A DNA stretch of 64,000 bases from Mesorhizobium ventifaucium. Lineage in GTDB: Bacteria > Pseudomonadota > Alphaproteobacteria > Rhizobiales > Rhizobiaceae. Below, in pieces: positions 27,452 to 38,653 of the stretch. The stretch covers positions 150,786 to 214,785 of the forward strand of contig NZ_CAKXZS010000014.1 of the NCBI RefSeq assembly GCF_935822925.1, written 5' to 3'. The position numbers were made by a program, and so were the translations under genes. Below the pieces are notes generated by a model. The model had not been told where the DNA came from and searched no databases. It worked only from the letters and a program-made list of their open reading frames with translations. Positions within the stretch are counted from its first letter, which is position 1. Each line of letters begins with the position of its first letter.

Positions 27452-28534
27452 ATGGCGTCATCCACCGAAGGCAATACAAGACCCATCCGGCTGGCCGACA
27501 TCGCCAAGGCCGCCGGGGTTTCGCACGGCACCGCCTCCAACGTGTTCAGCCGTCCCGAGATCGTGCGCGAGGAAGTCCGCGAACGGGTCAAGGCGGCGGC
27601 CGAGGCGATGGGCTATGCCGGTCCCGACCCGAAGGGCCGGCTGCTGCGCGCCGGCAAGGTCAACGCGATCGGCGTCGCCACGACCGAGCCGCTGTGCTAT
27701 TTCTTCGACGATCCTTTTGCCCGCGCAATGATGGCCGGCATCTCGCAGGCATGCGACGCCACCGGCGCGGGAATAGCGCTGGTATCGGCCGGCAACGAGG
27801 AAAAGCTTGCCTGGAACATCCAGAGCGCGCTGGTCGACGGCTTCATCCTGTTCTGCATCGAGGGCGGCTCACGGCTTGTCGAACTGACGCGCGAACGCAA
27901 ACTCCCCTTTGTCGCGCTTGAGCTCGGCTTCGACGACGACACTGTTTCGGCGATCGGCGTCGACAATGTCGCCGGCGCCCGCCTGGCGGCGCAGCATCTC
28001 GCCGAGCTCGGCCATCGCCGCTTCGCCGTTCTGGCGCTGCCTTTCGCCGACGGCAGCACCGGTCCTGTCTCGCCGGAGAAGGTCCGGACGGCCCTCTACA
28101 CCGGCACGCGCGATCGCCTCGTCGGCTATTTCGAGGCGTTTTCCCGGTACGGCGTCGATACCGCCGGGATACCGGTATACGAGACCGAAAACGACGAAGC
28201 CAGCACAAGGGCCGGCCTCGAAACGATCTTCGCCTCGGCAGAGCCGCCGACCGCCATCCTGGCGATGTCGGACCGGATCGCGATGGTCGCGATCGAATGG
28301 TTGGCCGCTCGTGGCATTGCGGTTCCCGGCGACGTCTCCGTCGTCGGCTTCGACGGCGTGCCTGACGCCGCAATCTGCGATCCTCCGCTGACCACGGTCG
28401 CCCAGCCGATCGCCGAGATCGGCCGCCGGGCGGCGCGAACGATCCTCGATTTCGACGGCACTGTGCGGCGCGAGACGCTTGGCGTCGAGCTTGTCGTCAG
28501 GGCATCTTCGGGACCGCCGCTCAAGACAGTCTGA
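27452..28534 (+). CDS. LacI-family transcriptional regulator
   Basis: The 360-residue repressor-type regulator has the N-terminal helix-turn-helix at residues 12-32 (IRLADIAKAAGVSHGTASNVFS) and hinge to about 65. A periplasmic-binding-like effector domain follows (about 70-350, ending PLTTVAQPIAEIGRRAARTIL). GGAGG precedes the start by six bases. The effector is unknown; LacI proteins usually sense sugars or nucleosides. No sugar transporter or enzyme lies beside it, and the nearest divergent genes are two micro-genes flanked by three matching operators. Confidence 0.93.
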   Translation: MASSTEGNTRPIRLADIAKAAGVSHGTASNVFSRPEIVREEVRERVKAAAEAMGYAGPDPKGRLLRAGKVNAIGVATTEPLCYFFDDPFARAMMAGISQACDATGAGIALVSAGNEEKLAWNIQSALVDGFILFCIEGGSRLVELTRERKLPFVALELGFDDDTVSAIGVDNVAGARLAAQHLAELGHRRFAVLALPFADGSTGPVSPEKVRTALYTGTRDRLVGYFEAFSRYGVDTAGIPVYETENDEASTRAGLETIFASAEPPTAILAMSDRIAMVAIEWLAARGIAVPGDVSVVGFDGVPDAAICDPPLTTVAQPIAEIGRRAARTILDFDGTVRRETLGVELVVRASSGPPLKTV

Positions 28535-28544
28535 GCCCGGACGT

Positions 28545-29741
28545 CTAGCTATTAACCCCTGCTGCCATGCCGCCAACGCCGAAGGATGCATGGACCGGCG
28601 GCGCCTCGCTGCGGAGCGGGTTGCTGTTGCCGCCAATAGCCGACAGCCATTCGAGATAATAGGCGAGCGCGAACTGCATGGCGACGCCGGCGGCGATCAG
28701 CAGGCCGTCATAGGCAAATCCGCCCGGGTTGACCAGCTTCATCACCTGCGCCGCCATGGCTATCAGCGTGCCCGCGATGAAAACCGGCAGCGATCGTTTG
28801 CCCAATATAGCGAGCGGATGGTCGCGGCTGGTGCGGAACAGGTTGGAGACAGAAGGAAACGCCACGATCAGATAGCTCACCGCCAGGATGTGCAGCAACC
28901 TCGGCAGAGACAGGAAGGTCTTGTCGAAGCCGGTCAGCACCACCGGCAGGTTCAGCCACGACACGTGCCCCCATAGCGGGCTGTGCACCCAGACCAACGC
29001 CGTCGCGACATAGACCACCGACGCGCCGACCAGCCAGCGATTGACCGGAATGGCGCCGCCGCGCCTGATGTGCAGCATGCTCGCCAGGCCGATGTTGAAG
29101 AGGAACTGCCACGACAGCGGATTGAGGAACCAGAAGCCGGGCTCCGGATAATTAGGCGGAGCTATCTGGTAGATCCCGGCAACCAGCCACAGAGTTCCGG
29201 ACACGGCGAGCGCCATGAAAGGCCGGTAGCTGATGAACAGCAGGAAGGTTGGCGCCATCAGCAGCAGCACCGCATAGACCGGCAGGATGTTGTTGTAGCC
29301 AAGCTGATGGCCAAGCGTGACGATGCCGATCAGCGCTTGTTGTGGGTCCCTGATCAACGGCTCGATGTTGATCAGCGTCAGCATGTCCGGCCGTTTCGCG
29401 AACATCGCCGCCGCGCAGAAGATGGCCACCACCGCCATCGTCGTGACAATGTGCGCGACATAGAGCACTCCGGCGCGGCGCCACAATTTCAGTGTCGCCG
29501 GGAGCCGGTCTCCGGACTGGAATTTTGAGCCGTAGGCGAGCGCGACGGACATGCCGGAGATCAGCACGAAGGCCTCGGCGGCATCCGAAAAGCCGAAATT
29601 CTTGTAGGTCAGGGTTTCGAAAACCGTGCCAGGCACATGGTCGACAAATATGATCAGCAACGCGAAAGCGCGGAACACATCAATGCGCGTATCGCGATCC
29701 GGGATACGCGTATCGCGATCCGGTGAAATTGGCATGGTCAT
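28545..29741 (-). CDS. opgC: OpgC-like membrane acyltransferase
   Basis: The 398-residue protein has about ten membrane helices and the OpgC pattern: an N-terminal RIDVFRAFALLIIFVDHVPG helix with the key histidine and the FVLISGMSVALAYG segment. OpgC proteins succinylate osmoregulated periplasmic glucans in the inner membrane. Residues 8-20 contain a tandem repeat, DRDTRI twice, produced by a 21-base duplication (29686-29723). GAGG precedes the start. Convergent with the LacI gene, whose stop lies 10 bases away. Confidence 0.85.
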   Translation of the reverse strand: MTMPISPDRDTRIPDRDTRIDVFRAFALLIIFVDHVPGTVFETLTYKNFGFSDAAEAFVLISGMSVALAYGSKFQSGDRLPATLKLWRRAGVLYVAHIVTTMAVVAIFCAAAMFAKRPDMLTLINIEPLIRDPQQALIGIVTLGHQLGYNNILPVYAVLLLMAPTFLLFISYRPFMALAVSGTLWLVAGIYQIAPPNYPEPGFWFLNPLSWQFLFNIGLASMLHIRRGGAIPVNRWLVGASVVYVATALVWVHSPLWGHVSWLNLPVVLTGFDKTFLSLPRLLHILAVSYLIVAFPSVSNLFRTSRDHPLAILGKRSLPVFIAGTLIAMAAQVMKLVNPGGFAYDGLLIAAGVAMQFALAYYLEWLSAIGGNSNPLRSEAPPVHASFGVGGMAAGVNS

Positions 29742-29942
29742 CGATAAAAGGCCTCAAAGCTGGTTGTTCATGCCGCGATTGATGCGACCATCCGACGACG
29801 ATTCGATTCCTCCCGCAGGAGCATATCGGCAAACAAACGGACTGAAATGCGCCCGGTTCAATCAACTTTGAAGGAGCCCGAAAATATTCCGTTTTGAAGC
29901 CGGCAAATGAATAAAAACGACACGAAATCAAAAGGATGCAAT

Positions 29943-30614
29943 ATGGCCGAAAAACCTTCGGAAGACGGCTTTTTGCGGCGCGACCTGCCGTTTTTGTACC
30001 GCCTTTATCGACCGGTGAATGCGAGCGGCGAATGCCTTTTTCTGCTGCATGGATCCGGTGTCGACGAGACGACGCTGGTGGCACTGGCGCGGCAAATCGC
30101 GCCGCGCGCCGTGTTGGTGACGGTGCGTGGCCGCATCGCCCAGGAGGACGGTTTCCGCTGGTTCGCGCGGATCACGCCGACGCGCTTCGAACAGGCGAGC
30201 ATCCGCACCGAGGCGGACGCTTTCGCCGGCTTCATCACCGCGGTCGCGAAGCGCCATGGTCTTGATCTCGCCAGGACGACTTTCCTCGGCTATTCGAACG
30301 GCGCCAACCTGGTTTCGAGCGTGACGCTGCTGCATTCCGGCCTCATCGAACGGGCAGCATTGCTGCGCCCGATGCCGGTGCTCGACGAGGTTCCCCCGGC
30401 CGATCTATCCAAAGCACGCGTGCTGATCATCGCCGGCGCAGATGATCTGACCTACGCGCCCTTCGCGCCGGCGCTGGTCGCATTGCTCGATTCACACGGC
30501 GCCGCGGTCGACGCCCACACCATCGCCTCCGGTCATGAAATCGGCGATCGGGATGCTGAAATCATCAGGCAATGGCTGGCGGGCTCGGCAACCGCCATCG
30601 CGCAGGCGAATTGA
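29943..30614 (+). CDS. Alpha/beta hydrolase, carboxylesterase-like
   Basis: This 223-residue esterase-fold protein has the oxyanion HGSG segment (near 36-39) and the nucleophile elbow GYSNGA (near 116-121). An aspartate in GADDLTY and a histidine in SGHEIGDRD complete the triad. This is the phospholipase/carboxylesterase (YpfH) type found in rhizobia, often annotated near dioxygenases; the substrate is unknown. The start at 29943 has AGGA seven bases upstream, better than the ATG at 29907. Confidence 0.87.
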   Translation: MAEKPSEDGFLRRDLPFLYRLYRPVNASGECLFLLHGSGVDETTLVALARQIAPRAVLVTVRGRIAQEDGFRWFARITPTRFEQASIRTEADAFAGFITAVAKRHGLDLARTTFLGYSNGANLVSSVTLLHSGLIERAALLRPMPVLDEVPPADLSKARVLIIAGADDLTYAPFAPALVALLDSHGAAVDAHTIASGHEIGDRDAEIIRQWLAGSATAIAQAN

Positions 30615-30627
30615 TGAGCCCGTCGCC

Positions 30628-32016
30628 CTATGCCCGCCCCATCCGGTTCCAGGCATCCAGCCCGGCGATCTTGTAGGCTTCGGCCAGCGTCGGATAGTTG
30701 AAGGTGTTGTTGACGAAAAAATCGACGGTGCCACCGAGATTGATCACCGCCTGGCCGATGTGGATCAGTTCGGTCGCGCCCTCGCCGACGATATGCGCGC
30801 CGAGCAGCCGGCGCGTTTCGATCGAGAATAGAAGCTTCAGGAACCCGGTATTGACGCCCATGATATGGCCGCGCGAGGTTTCGCGGAAGCGCGCCACGCC
30901 GACCTCATAGGCGCCGCCGCCCTCGCGCACCTGCTCCTCGGACTGGCCGACGGTCGAGATCTCCGGCACAGCGTAGATGCCGTAGGGAAAGGTTTCCGGC
31001 GGTGGCGGCAACGGCACGCCGAAGGCATGGCAGGCAGCCACCCTGCCCTGTTCCATCGAGGTCGAGGCGAGGCTCGGAAAGCCGATGACGTCACCGGCGG
31101 CATAGATGTTAGGCGCGCTGGTCCGGAAGGTCTGCGGGTCGACCTTGATGCGGCCCCGGGAGTCGGCCTCGATGCCGACTACATCGAGGCCGAGCGCGCC
31201 GACATTGCCGGTGCGCCCCGCGGCATAAAGCACCATCTCCGAGCGTATGCTGCGGCCGTCGGCAAGCGTCACCTCGGCATAGTTGGGTTTCGAGGCGATC
31301 TCCTTGATCGCACTGCCGAGCCGGATCGTCATGCCGCGGTCGCGCATCTGATGGAGGAAATCGTCGACGATCTCGCGGTCGACGAAATCGAGGATGGTGT
31401 CGCGCGGCTCGACCAGCGTCACCGGCACGTCGAGCGCCGAAAAGATCGTCGCGTATTCGACGCCGATGACGCCGGCGCCGATGACCGTCAGCGTCCGCGG
31501 CAGGCGCTCGAGTTCCAACATCTCGTCGCTGTCGAAGACACGGAGCTTGTCGAAGGGCACGTCGCGTGGCCGGTGCGGGCGGGTGCCGACAGCGATCAGC
31601 GCATGCGCAAATCCGACTTCACTGTAGTCGCCGGTATCCGTCGTCAGGCTGGCACTGTTGGGACCGAGAAACTTGACTGTGGCGCGCGCGCTCTTGACCG
31701 TGTTGCGCATGAACTGGTGCTGCAGCACCTCGACCTCATGATCGAGCGTCTTGTGCAGGCGTTCGATCAGATCGCCGACCGAAATATCCTGCTTGACCCG
31801 GTAGCCGCGCCCGTAGAATCCGCGCTCGCGCCAGCCCGAGAGGTTGAGAACGGTTTCCCGCAGGGTCTTCGACGGAATGGTGCCGGTATGGACGGACACG
31901 CCGCCAAGGCGCCGGCCCCTGTCGGCCACCAGCACGGATTTACCGAGCTTGGCCGACTGCACCGCGGCGCGGCGCCCGGAAGGCCCGCTGCCGATGACCA
32001 GCATGTCGTAGTCCAT
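30628..32016 (-). CDS. sthA: Si-specific soluble NAD(P)+ transhydrogenase
   Basis: The 462-residue flavoprotein equilibrates NADPH and NADH. FAD-binding GSGPSG is at 9-14 and the NAD-binding Rossmann fold begins at VIGAGVIGVEYA (near 180). The CxxxxC redox pair of lipoamide dehydrogenases is replaced by GGVSVHTGTIPSKT (39-52), diagnostic of SthA. The dimerisation domain ends with the FNYPTLAEAYKIAG motif. The gene lies 14 bases from the convergent hydrolase. Confidence 0.95.
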   Translation of the reverse strand: MDYDMLVIGSGPSGRRAAVQSAKLGKSVLVADRGRRLGGVSVHTGTIPSKTLRETVLNLSGWRERGFYGRGYRVKQDISVGDLIERLHKTLDHEVEVLQHQFMRNTVKSARATVKFLGPNSASLTTDTGDYSEVGFAHALIAVGTRPHRPRDVPFDKLRVFDSDEMLELERLPRTLTVIGAGVIGVEYATIFSALDVPVTLVEPRDTILDFVDREIVDDFLHQMRDRGMTIRLGSAIKEIASKPNYAEVTLADGRSIRSEMVLYAAGRTGNVGALGLDVVGIEADSRGRIKVDPQTFRTSAPNIYAAGDVIGFPSLASTSMEQGRVAACHAFGVPLPPPPETFPYGIYAVPEISTVGQSEEQVREGGGAYEVGVARFRETSRGHIMGVNTGFLKLLFSIETRRLLGAHIVGEGATELIHIGQAVINLGGTVDFFVNNTFNYPTLAEAYKIAGLDAWNRMGRA

Positions 32017-32033
32017 GTCGCGCCGTCCCCCTC

Positions 32034-32130
32034 GCGCATGACCCCGAAACCGGTTTCGGCTTTCGGAGTCATGCGCCGATTCAAAGTGCTAGAGCGTCCT
32101 TTGCGCGTCCGAAAGGACGCGCGGCGCTCT
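32034..32130. repeat. Two palindromic repeats upstream of sthA
   Basis: The first (32034-32077) is the GCATGACCC...GGAGTCATGC type D element. The second (32091-32130) is the GCGCGTCC-GGACGCGC type E element. The same two types stand side by side at 6807-6902, so they may travel as a unit. Confidence 0.8.
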
Positions 32131-32319
32131 AGGCGCGCTTTGTGCGCTGCAGCAAACTAACGTCATCCGGGCTGTAAATTCAACCGATTCAGGCTTAGAT
32201 TCGGCGCTGCCTCCAGTCGCAGGCCGAAAAAAGGCTCGATCTTGATTCCGCCGCAGGGCTTCACCATTTCAACACCAGGCGGTCCGCACCCTATGCCGGG
32301 CCTGATTGCGAGAAATGAC

Positions 32320-32784
32320 ATGAACGCGCGCGTTCTCGACGACGAAATCAGCAGGCTCGATGATGTCAGGGCCTATGATGGCGTGCGCACCCGGCGTGTC
32401 CTCGCCTTCATCATCGATTATTGCATCGTCGCGCTGCTCACCATTCCGTTCGCGATCCTGGTGTTCTTCCTCGGGATTTTGACGCTAGGCCTTGGCTGGA
32501 TGCTGTTTTCCATCCTCGTGCCGGCCGTCGCCATCCTCTACATCTGGAACACGCTCGGCAGCACCGACCAGGCCACGACAGGCATGAAGATGATGGGGAT
32601 CCGGCTCGACCGTCTCGACGGCACCCGCATCGACGGGCTGACGGCGGTGGTGCATTCGGTGCTGTTCTGGGCCGGCAACGTCATCCTGACGCCACTGGTC
32701 CTTCTGGTGTCGCTGTTTGCCGACCGCAAGCGCACGCTGCACGACCTGCTGCTCGGCACGGTGGTCAGCCGCAGTGACCGCTGA
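32320..32784 (+). CDS. RDD-family membrane protein
   Basis: The 154-residue protein has the RDD pattern: RRVLAFIIDYCIVALL as first helix (arginine then aspartate), two further helices and a C-terminal DRKRTLHDLLLGTVV. Function is unknown; RDD proteins are sometimes ion transporters. Starts at 32293 or TTG 32242 are also possible; 32320 begins nearest to the conserved part. Confidence 0.8.
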   Translation: MNARVLDDEISRLDDVRAYDGVRTRRVLAFIIDYCIVALLTIPFAILVFFLGILTLGLGWMLFSILVPAVAILYIWNTLGSTDQATTGMKMMGIRLDRLDGTRIDGLTAVVHSVLFWAGNVILTPLVLLVSLFADRKRTLHDLLLGTVVSRSDR

Positions 32785-32911
32785 AACAGCTTTTCACCAG
32801 TCCCCGTGTGCAAAGTGAAGGCGTCCGATCGCCATGCTTTCACAATCCTGTTGAATTTTTCGCCGTGCGCGCCAAAGGTATGATGATTCGCAGGAGTGTT
32901 TCCAAGGGTCG

Positions 32912-33676
32912 ATGACGCAGCATCCAACCCAGTCGCCGCAGTTCTTCCTGACCGCGCCGTCGCCGTGCCCGTATCTTGAGGGCCAGTTCGAGCGCAAGGT
33001 GTTCACGCATCTGGTCGGCGACAAGGCATCGGAGATGAACGACCTGTTGACGCAAGGCGGCTTCCGGCGATCGCAGAACATCGCCTACCGGCCGGCCTGC
33101 GAGACCTGCCGCGCCTGCGTTTCGGTGCGCATCCTGGCCCAGGAATTCACTGCCAGCCGTAATATGAAGCGGGTGATACAGCACAATTCAGACCTCATCG
33201 GCGCGATGCACGACGCGCAACCGTCGACCGAGCAGTATTCGCTGTTCCGCAGCTATCTCGATGCCCGCCATCGCCGCGGCGGCATGTCCGACATGACGGT
33301 GCTCGACTATGCCATGATGGTCGAGGACACGCATGTCGACACCAAGGTCATCGAATACCGGCGCCGCGGCCCCGACAGCTTCATTACCGGCAAGGGCCAG
33401 GGAGAGCTGATCGCAGTCGCCCTCACCGACAAAATGGCCGATGGCCTGTCGATGGTCTATTCCTACTTCAATCCGGACTTCGAGGACCGCTCGCTCGGCA
33501 CCTTCATGATCCTCGACCACATCGCACGCGCCAGGGCGATGGGCTTGCCCCATGTCTATCTCGGCTACTGGGTCAACGGCTCGCGCAAGATGAACTATAA
33601 GATGCGCTTCATGCCGCAGGAGCATCTCGGCCCGAAAGGCTGGGAACGCTACGACCACGAAGCGGTTTCGCGCTGA
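32912..33676 (+). CDS. bpt: Aspartate/glutamate leucyltransferase (Bpt)
   Basis: The 254-residue enzyme adds leucine to proteins with N-terminal aspartate or glutamate, marking them for ClpS/ClpAP degradation. The N-terminal CPYLEGQ (19-25) and CETCRAC (63-69) give four conserved cysteines; [20 protein letters not shown] and the final PLG-type segment are family features. Length is normal. Confidence 0.93.
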   Translation: MTQHPTQSPQFFLTAPSPCPYLEGQFERKVFTHLVGDKASEMNDLLTQGGFRRSQNIAYRPACETCRACVSVRILAQEFTASRNMKRVIQHNSDLIGAMHDAQPSTEQYSLFRSYLDARHRRGGMSDMTVLDYAMMVEDTHVDTKVIEYRRRGPDSFITGKGQGELIAVALTDKMADGLSMVYSYFNPDFEDRSLGTFMILDHIARARAMGLPHVYLGYWVNGSRKMNYKMRFMPQEHLGPKGWERYDHEAVSR

Positions 33677-33804
33677 TCCGCTCTTTCGCCAATCATCCTT
33701 AAAACTGCTTCAAGGAGGATGCTTCTGGTTTTCGGCTGCTTGGCTGAAACGCCAGACGCTGGGCCAATTTTGCGCCTGCCTCCAAATTCATTGCGGGAAC
33801 TGCC

Positions 33805-34701
33805 ATGTCGTCCCACAACGATCATCAAAAAGGCCTTCTCATCACCGCCATTGGCGGGCTGACGCTGACCATCGACATTCCACTGATCCGGCTCGCCGAC
33901 GGCGGCGCATGGACGATCCTCCTGCTGCGCACCGGCACCACCCTGGTCGCGGCGCTGATCATCTGGGCTGTCTGGCGCTCGCTGAGCCGGAACGCGCCGC
34001 AGCTCATCCCCGGCTGGTCGGGGCTCGTCGTCGCCCTATGCTATGGGCTGACCTCGGTCACTTTCGTCACCAGCATCTATCACACCACGACCGCCAATCT
34101 GGTCTTCATCCTGGCCTTCAACACCGTGTTCGCGGCGCTGCTGTCCTGGCTGTTCCTGAAGGAGCGGCCGCGACTGGTCACGGTGGTCGCGATGCTGGTC
34201 ATGATCGTCGGCGTCGCGATCATTGTCGGCGATTCGATCGGCACCGGCCACCTGTTCGGTGACCTCATGGCGCTGTGCTCAGCTTTCTTCATTGCGCTGG
34301 CCATCACTATCTCGCGCGCAAGCGGCAAGGACATGGGGTTCACTTCGCTGATCGGCGTGATCCTGCCCCTGGCCGTGGCGGTGTTCATGGTTTCGGGCGA
34401 AGGGTTTCAGGTAAACGCGCCGTGGTGGATCATCTTCAACGGCGCCGTCATTATGCCGATCTCGTTCTTCTGCCTCGCCAACGGGCCGAAATATATTTCG
34501 GGACCGGAAGTTGCGATGTTCTATCTGCTCGAAACCGTGCTGGCGCCGGTCTGGATGTGGATGATCTTTGCCGAGATGCCGTCGCGCAACAGCCTGATCG
34601 GCGGCGCGATCCTGATCGTCACGCTGGTCGCCCATTCGCTATGGCAGCTGCATGAGGGGCGCAAGCGCCGCGCTACCCTTGCCGTCCGTCACCCGGCCTG
34701 A
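33805..34701 (+). CDS. DMT-superfamily transporter (EamA)
   Basis: This 298-residue protein has ten hydrophobic helices arranged as two EamA repeats, the drug/metabolite transporter form. The substrate is unknown. Its last 13 bases overlap the 3' end of the AI-2E-type gene on the other strand, so the two genes are convergent with shared coding ends. Confidence 0.85.
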   Translation: MSSHNDHQKGLLITAIGGLTLTIDIPLIRLADGGAWTILLLRTGTTLVAALIIWAVWRSLSRNAPQLIPGWSGLVVALCYGLTSVTFVTSIYHTTTANLVFILAFNTVFAALLSWLFLKERPRLVTVVAMLVMIVGVAIIVGDSIGTGHLFGDLMALCSAFFIALAITISRASGKDMGFTSLIGVILPLAVAVFMVSGEGFQVNAPWWIIFNGAVIMPISFFCLANGPKYISGPEVAMFYLLETVLAPVWMWMIFAEMPSRNSLIGGAILIVTLVAHSLWQLHEGRKRRATLAVRHPA

Positions 34702-35897
34702 GACTTCTTCTCGGCAACGATTTCGATCTGCGGCGGCGCGCCTTCGAGTTCCACCGGTGCGGCGGGGGCAAGCTCGTCGGCCAATTCCACCTCGCGCAGC
34801 CATTCGCGCCAGATCGCGACCAGCAACGCCATCAGCACCGGACCGATGAACAGGCCAAGAAAGCCCATCGTCTTGACGCCGCCGATCAGGCCGAAAAAGG
34901 TCGGCAGGAACGGCAGCTTGATCGGGCCGCCGACCAGCTTCGGCCGCAATGTCTTGTCGACGATGAACAGTTCGACGCTCCCCCAGATGAACAACGCCAA
35001 ACCGGCCACCGGCGAGCCGCTTGCGGCGAGATAGATCGAAACGAGCGTGAAGGAGAGCGGTGCGCCGCCGGGGATCAGCGCCATGACGCCGGTCAGCGCG
35101 CCGAGCGTCACCGGCGACGGCACGCCGGCCAGCCAGTAGGCGACGCCCAGCACCACCCCCTCGCCGATGGCGATAATGGTCATGCCGGTTACCGTCGAGG
35201 AAATCGTCGCTGGCACGACGCGTGAAATCCGCTCCCACCTGGTCGGCAGGATGCGTTCGCCGAGACGGTCGATCTGCCCGGCGAAATGCTCGCCGTCGCG
35301 ATAGGCAAAGAACAGCGCGATCATCATGAACAGCAGCGCCAGCAAAAGGCCGAAGGCGCTGCCGCCGGCGGCCAGCACGCCGCGATAGATGCTGCCGATG
35401 TTGGCGCCGCTGATCAGCTGGATCAGTTCGCCGATGCCGCCGGGATGGCCGAGGTTGCGCGTCCACTGCTCGTTCAGCCAGTCGCCGACCACAGGCAGCG
35501 TGGCGATCCAGTGCGGCGTCACCGCGCCATGGCGGTTGGTCTCGATCGCCCAGCCAACCCATTCGCGGACTTCGTTGCTGGCATAGGCGCCGGCGAGCGC
35601 TATCGGCACCACCAGGAAGGTCAGGATGAACAGGATCGCCAATGTCGCGGCGACCGTGCGGTTGCCGCCGACGGCAGCAAGCAACCGCCGATAGAGCGGC
35701 CAGCTGGCAAAGGCGATGACGAGAGCAGCCAGCACCGGGACCAGGAAACCATGAAAGAAATAGACCCCGGCGGCGACGATCAGCACCAGGAGCCAGCGCG
35801 CCGCCGACAGCGGCGGAATGACCGCGGATCTGACCGGCGTCGACAGGCCGAACAGGCGTTGCTGCCCTTCCGGTTTCCGAACCCTGGTTTCCTTCAA
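34689..35897 (-). CDS. AI-2E-family membrane transporter
   Basis: The 402-residue membrane protein has the AI-2E transporter/UPF0118 pattern: two early helices, a soluble middle, and C-terminal repeats such as GVVLGVAYWLAGVPSPVTLGAL and PFLPTFFGLIGGVKTMGFLGL. The family name comes from TqsA, but most members are ion or solute transporters of unknown substrate. No ATG fits; the best start is TTG at 35897 with GGGAG ten bases upstream. Confidence 0.83.
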   Translation of the reverse strand: MKETRVRKPEGQQRLFGLSTPVRSAVIPPLSAARWLLVLIVAAGVYFFHGFLVPVLAALVIAFASWPLYRRLLAAVGGNRTVAATLAILFILTFLVVPIALAGAYASNEVREWVGWAIETNRHGAVTPHWIATLPVVGDWLNEQWTRNLGHPGGIGELIQLISGANIGSIYRGVLAAGGSAFGLLLALLFMMIALFFAYRDGEHFAGQIDRLGERILPTRWERISRVVPATISSTVTGMTIIAIGEGVVLGVAYWLAGVPSPVTLGALTGVMALIPGGAPLSFTLVSIYLAASGSPVAGLALFIWGSVELFIVDKTLRPKLVGGPIKLPFLPTFFGLIGGVKTMGFLGLFIGPVLMALLVAIWREWLREVELADELAPAAPVELEGAPPQIEIVAEKKSQAG

Positions 35898-35995
35898 ATG
35901 CCCATTTCTCCCAAACGCGTGTGTCCGCGCTCTATGTAGCGATGCTTATGCACCATGATAGTGCAGCAATCGTGACGACATTCCAAATGCTGCTA

Positions 35996-36144
35996 ATCTC
36001 CCCCCTCGAGGGGGAGATGTCGCCGAAGGCAGAGGGGTCGAAACGTTCAAACGCGACCCCTCTACCATGAACAGAGGAGGCTGGAGCTTCACGCGCGGCG
36101 ACCCCACTGGCCTGCCGGCCATCTCCCCCCTCGAGGGGGAGATT
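35996..36144. repeat. Paired intergenic palindromic repeat, type A
   Basis: Two copies (35996-36040 and 36102-36144) each have a strong CTCCCCCTCGAGGGGGAG palindrome with flanking GGCAGAGGGG or CTGGCCTGCCGG. The right copy ends three bases before the parC stop codon, so it may serve as the parC terminator. Confidence 0.82.
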
Positions 36145-36146
36145 AC

Positions 36147-38399
<2,253 letters not shown>

Positions 38400-38653
38400 G
38401 GGCTGGGACTAGCCGAGCGGGTGATTCGCGGCAAGAGGCGCTTGAATGGGGCAGCCTCTTGCGCAACACGAACTGGACGCCGACCAACATCAACCGGTTA
38501 CATCACGGCTCTATGGCAATGGATCAAATTTGCCTTTCGCCGTGGTTTTGGACCATTGTGCGGGCGAACGCCTTTTTCCCGTCCAGTTCGTCACGGAAGG
38601 GTGACGGCGCAACGAATTGAAAACAATCTTCAGCACAATCTCAGGGAACCGCG

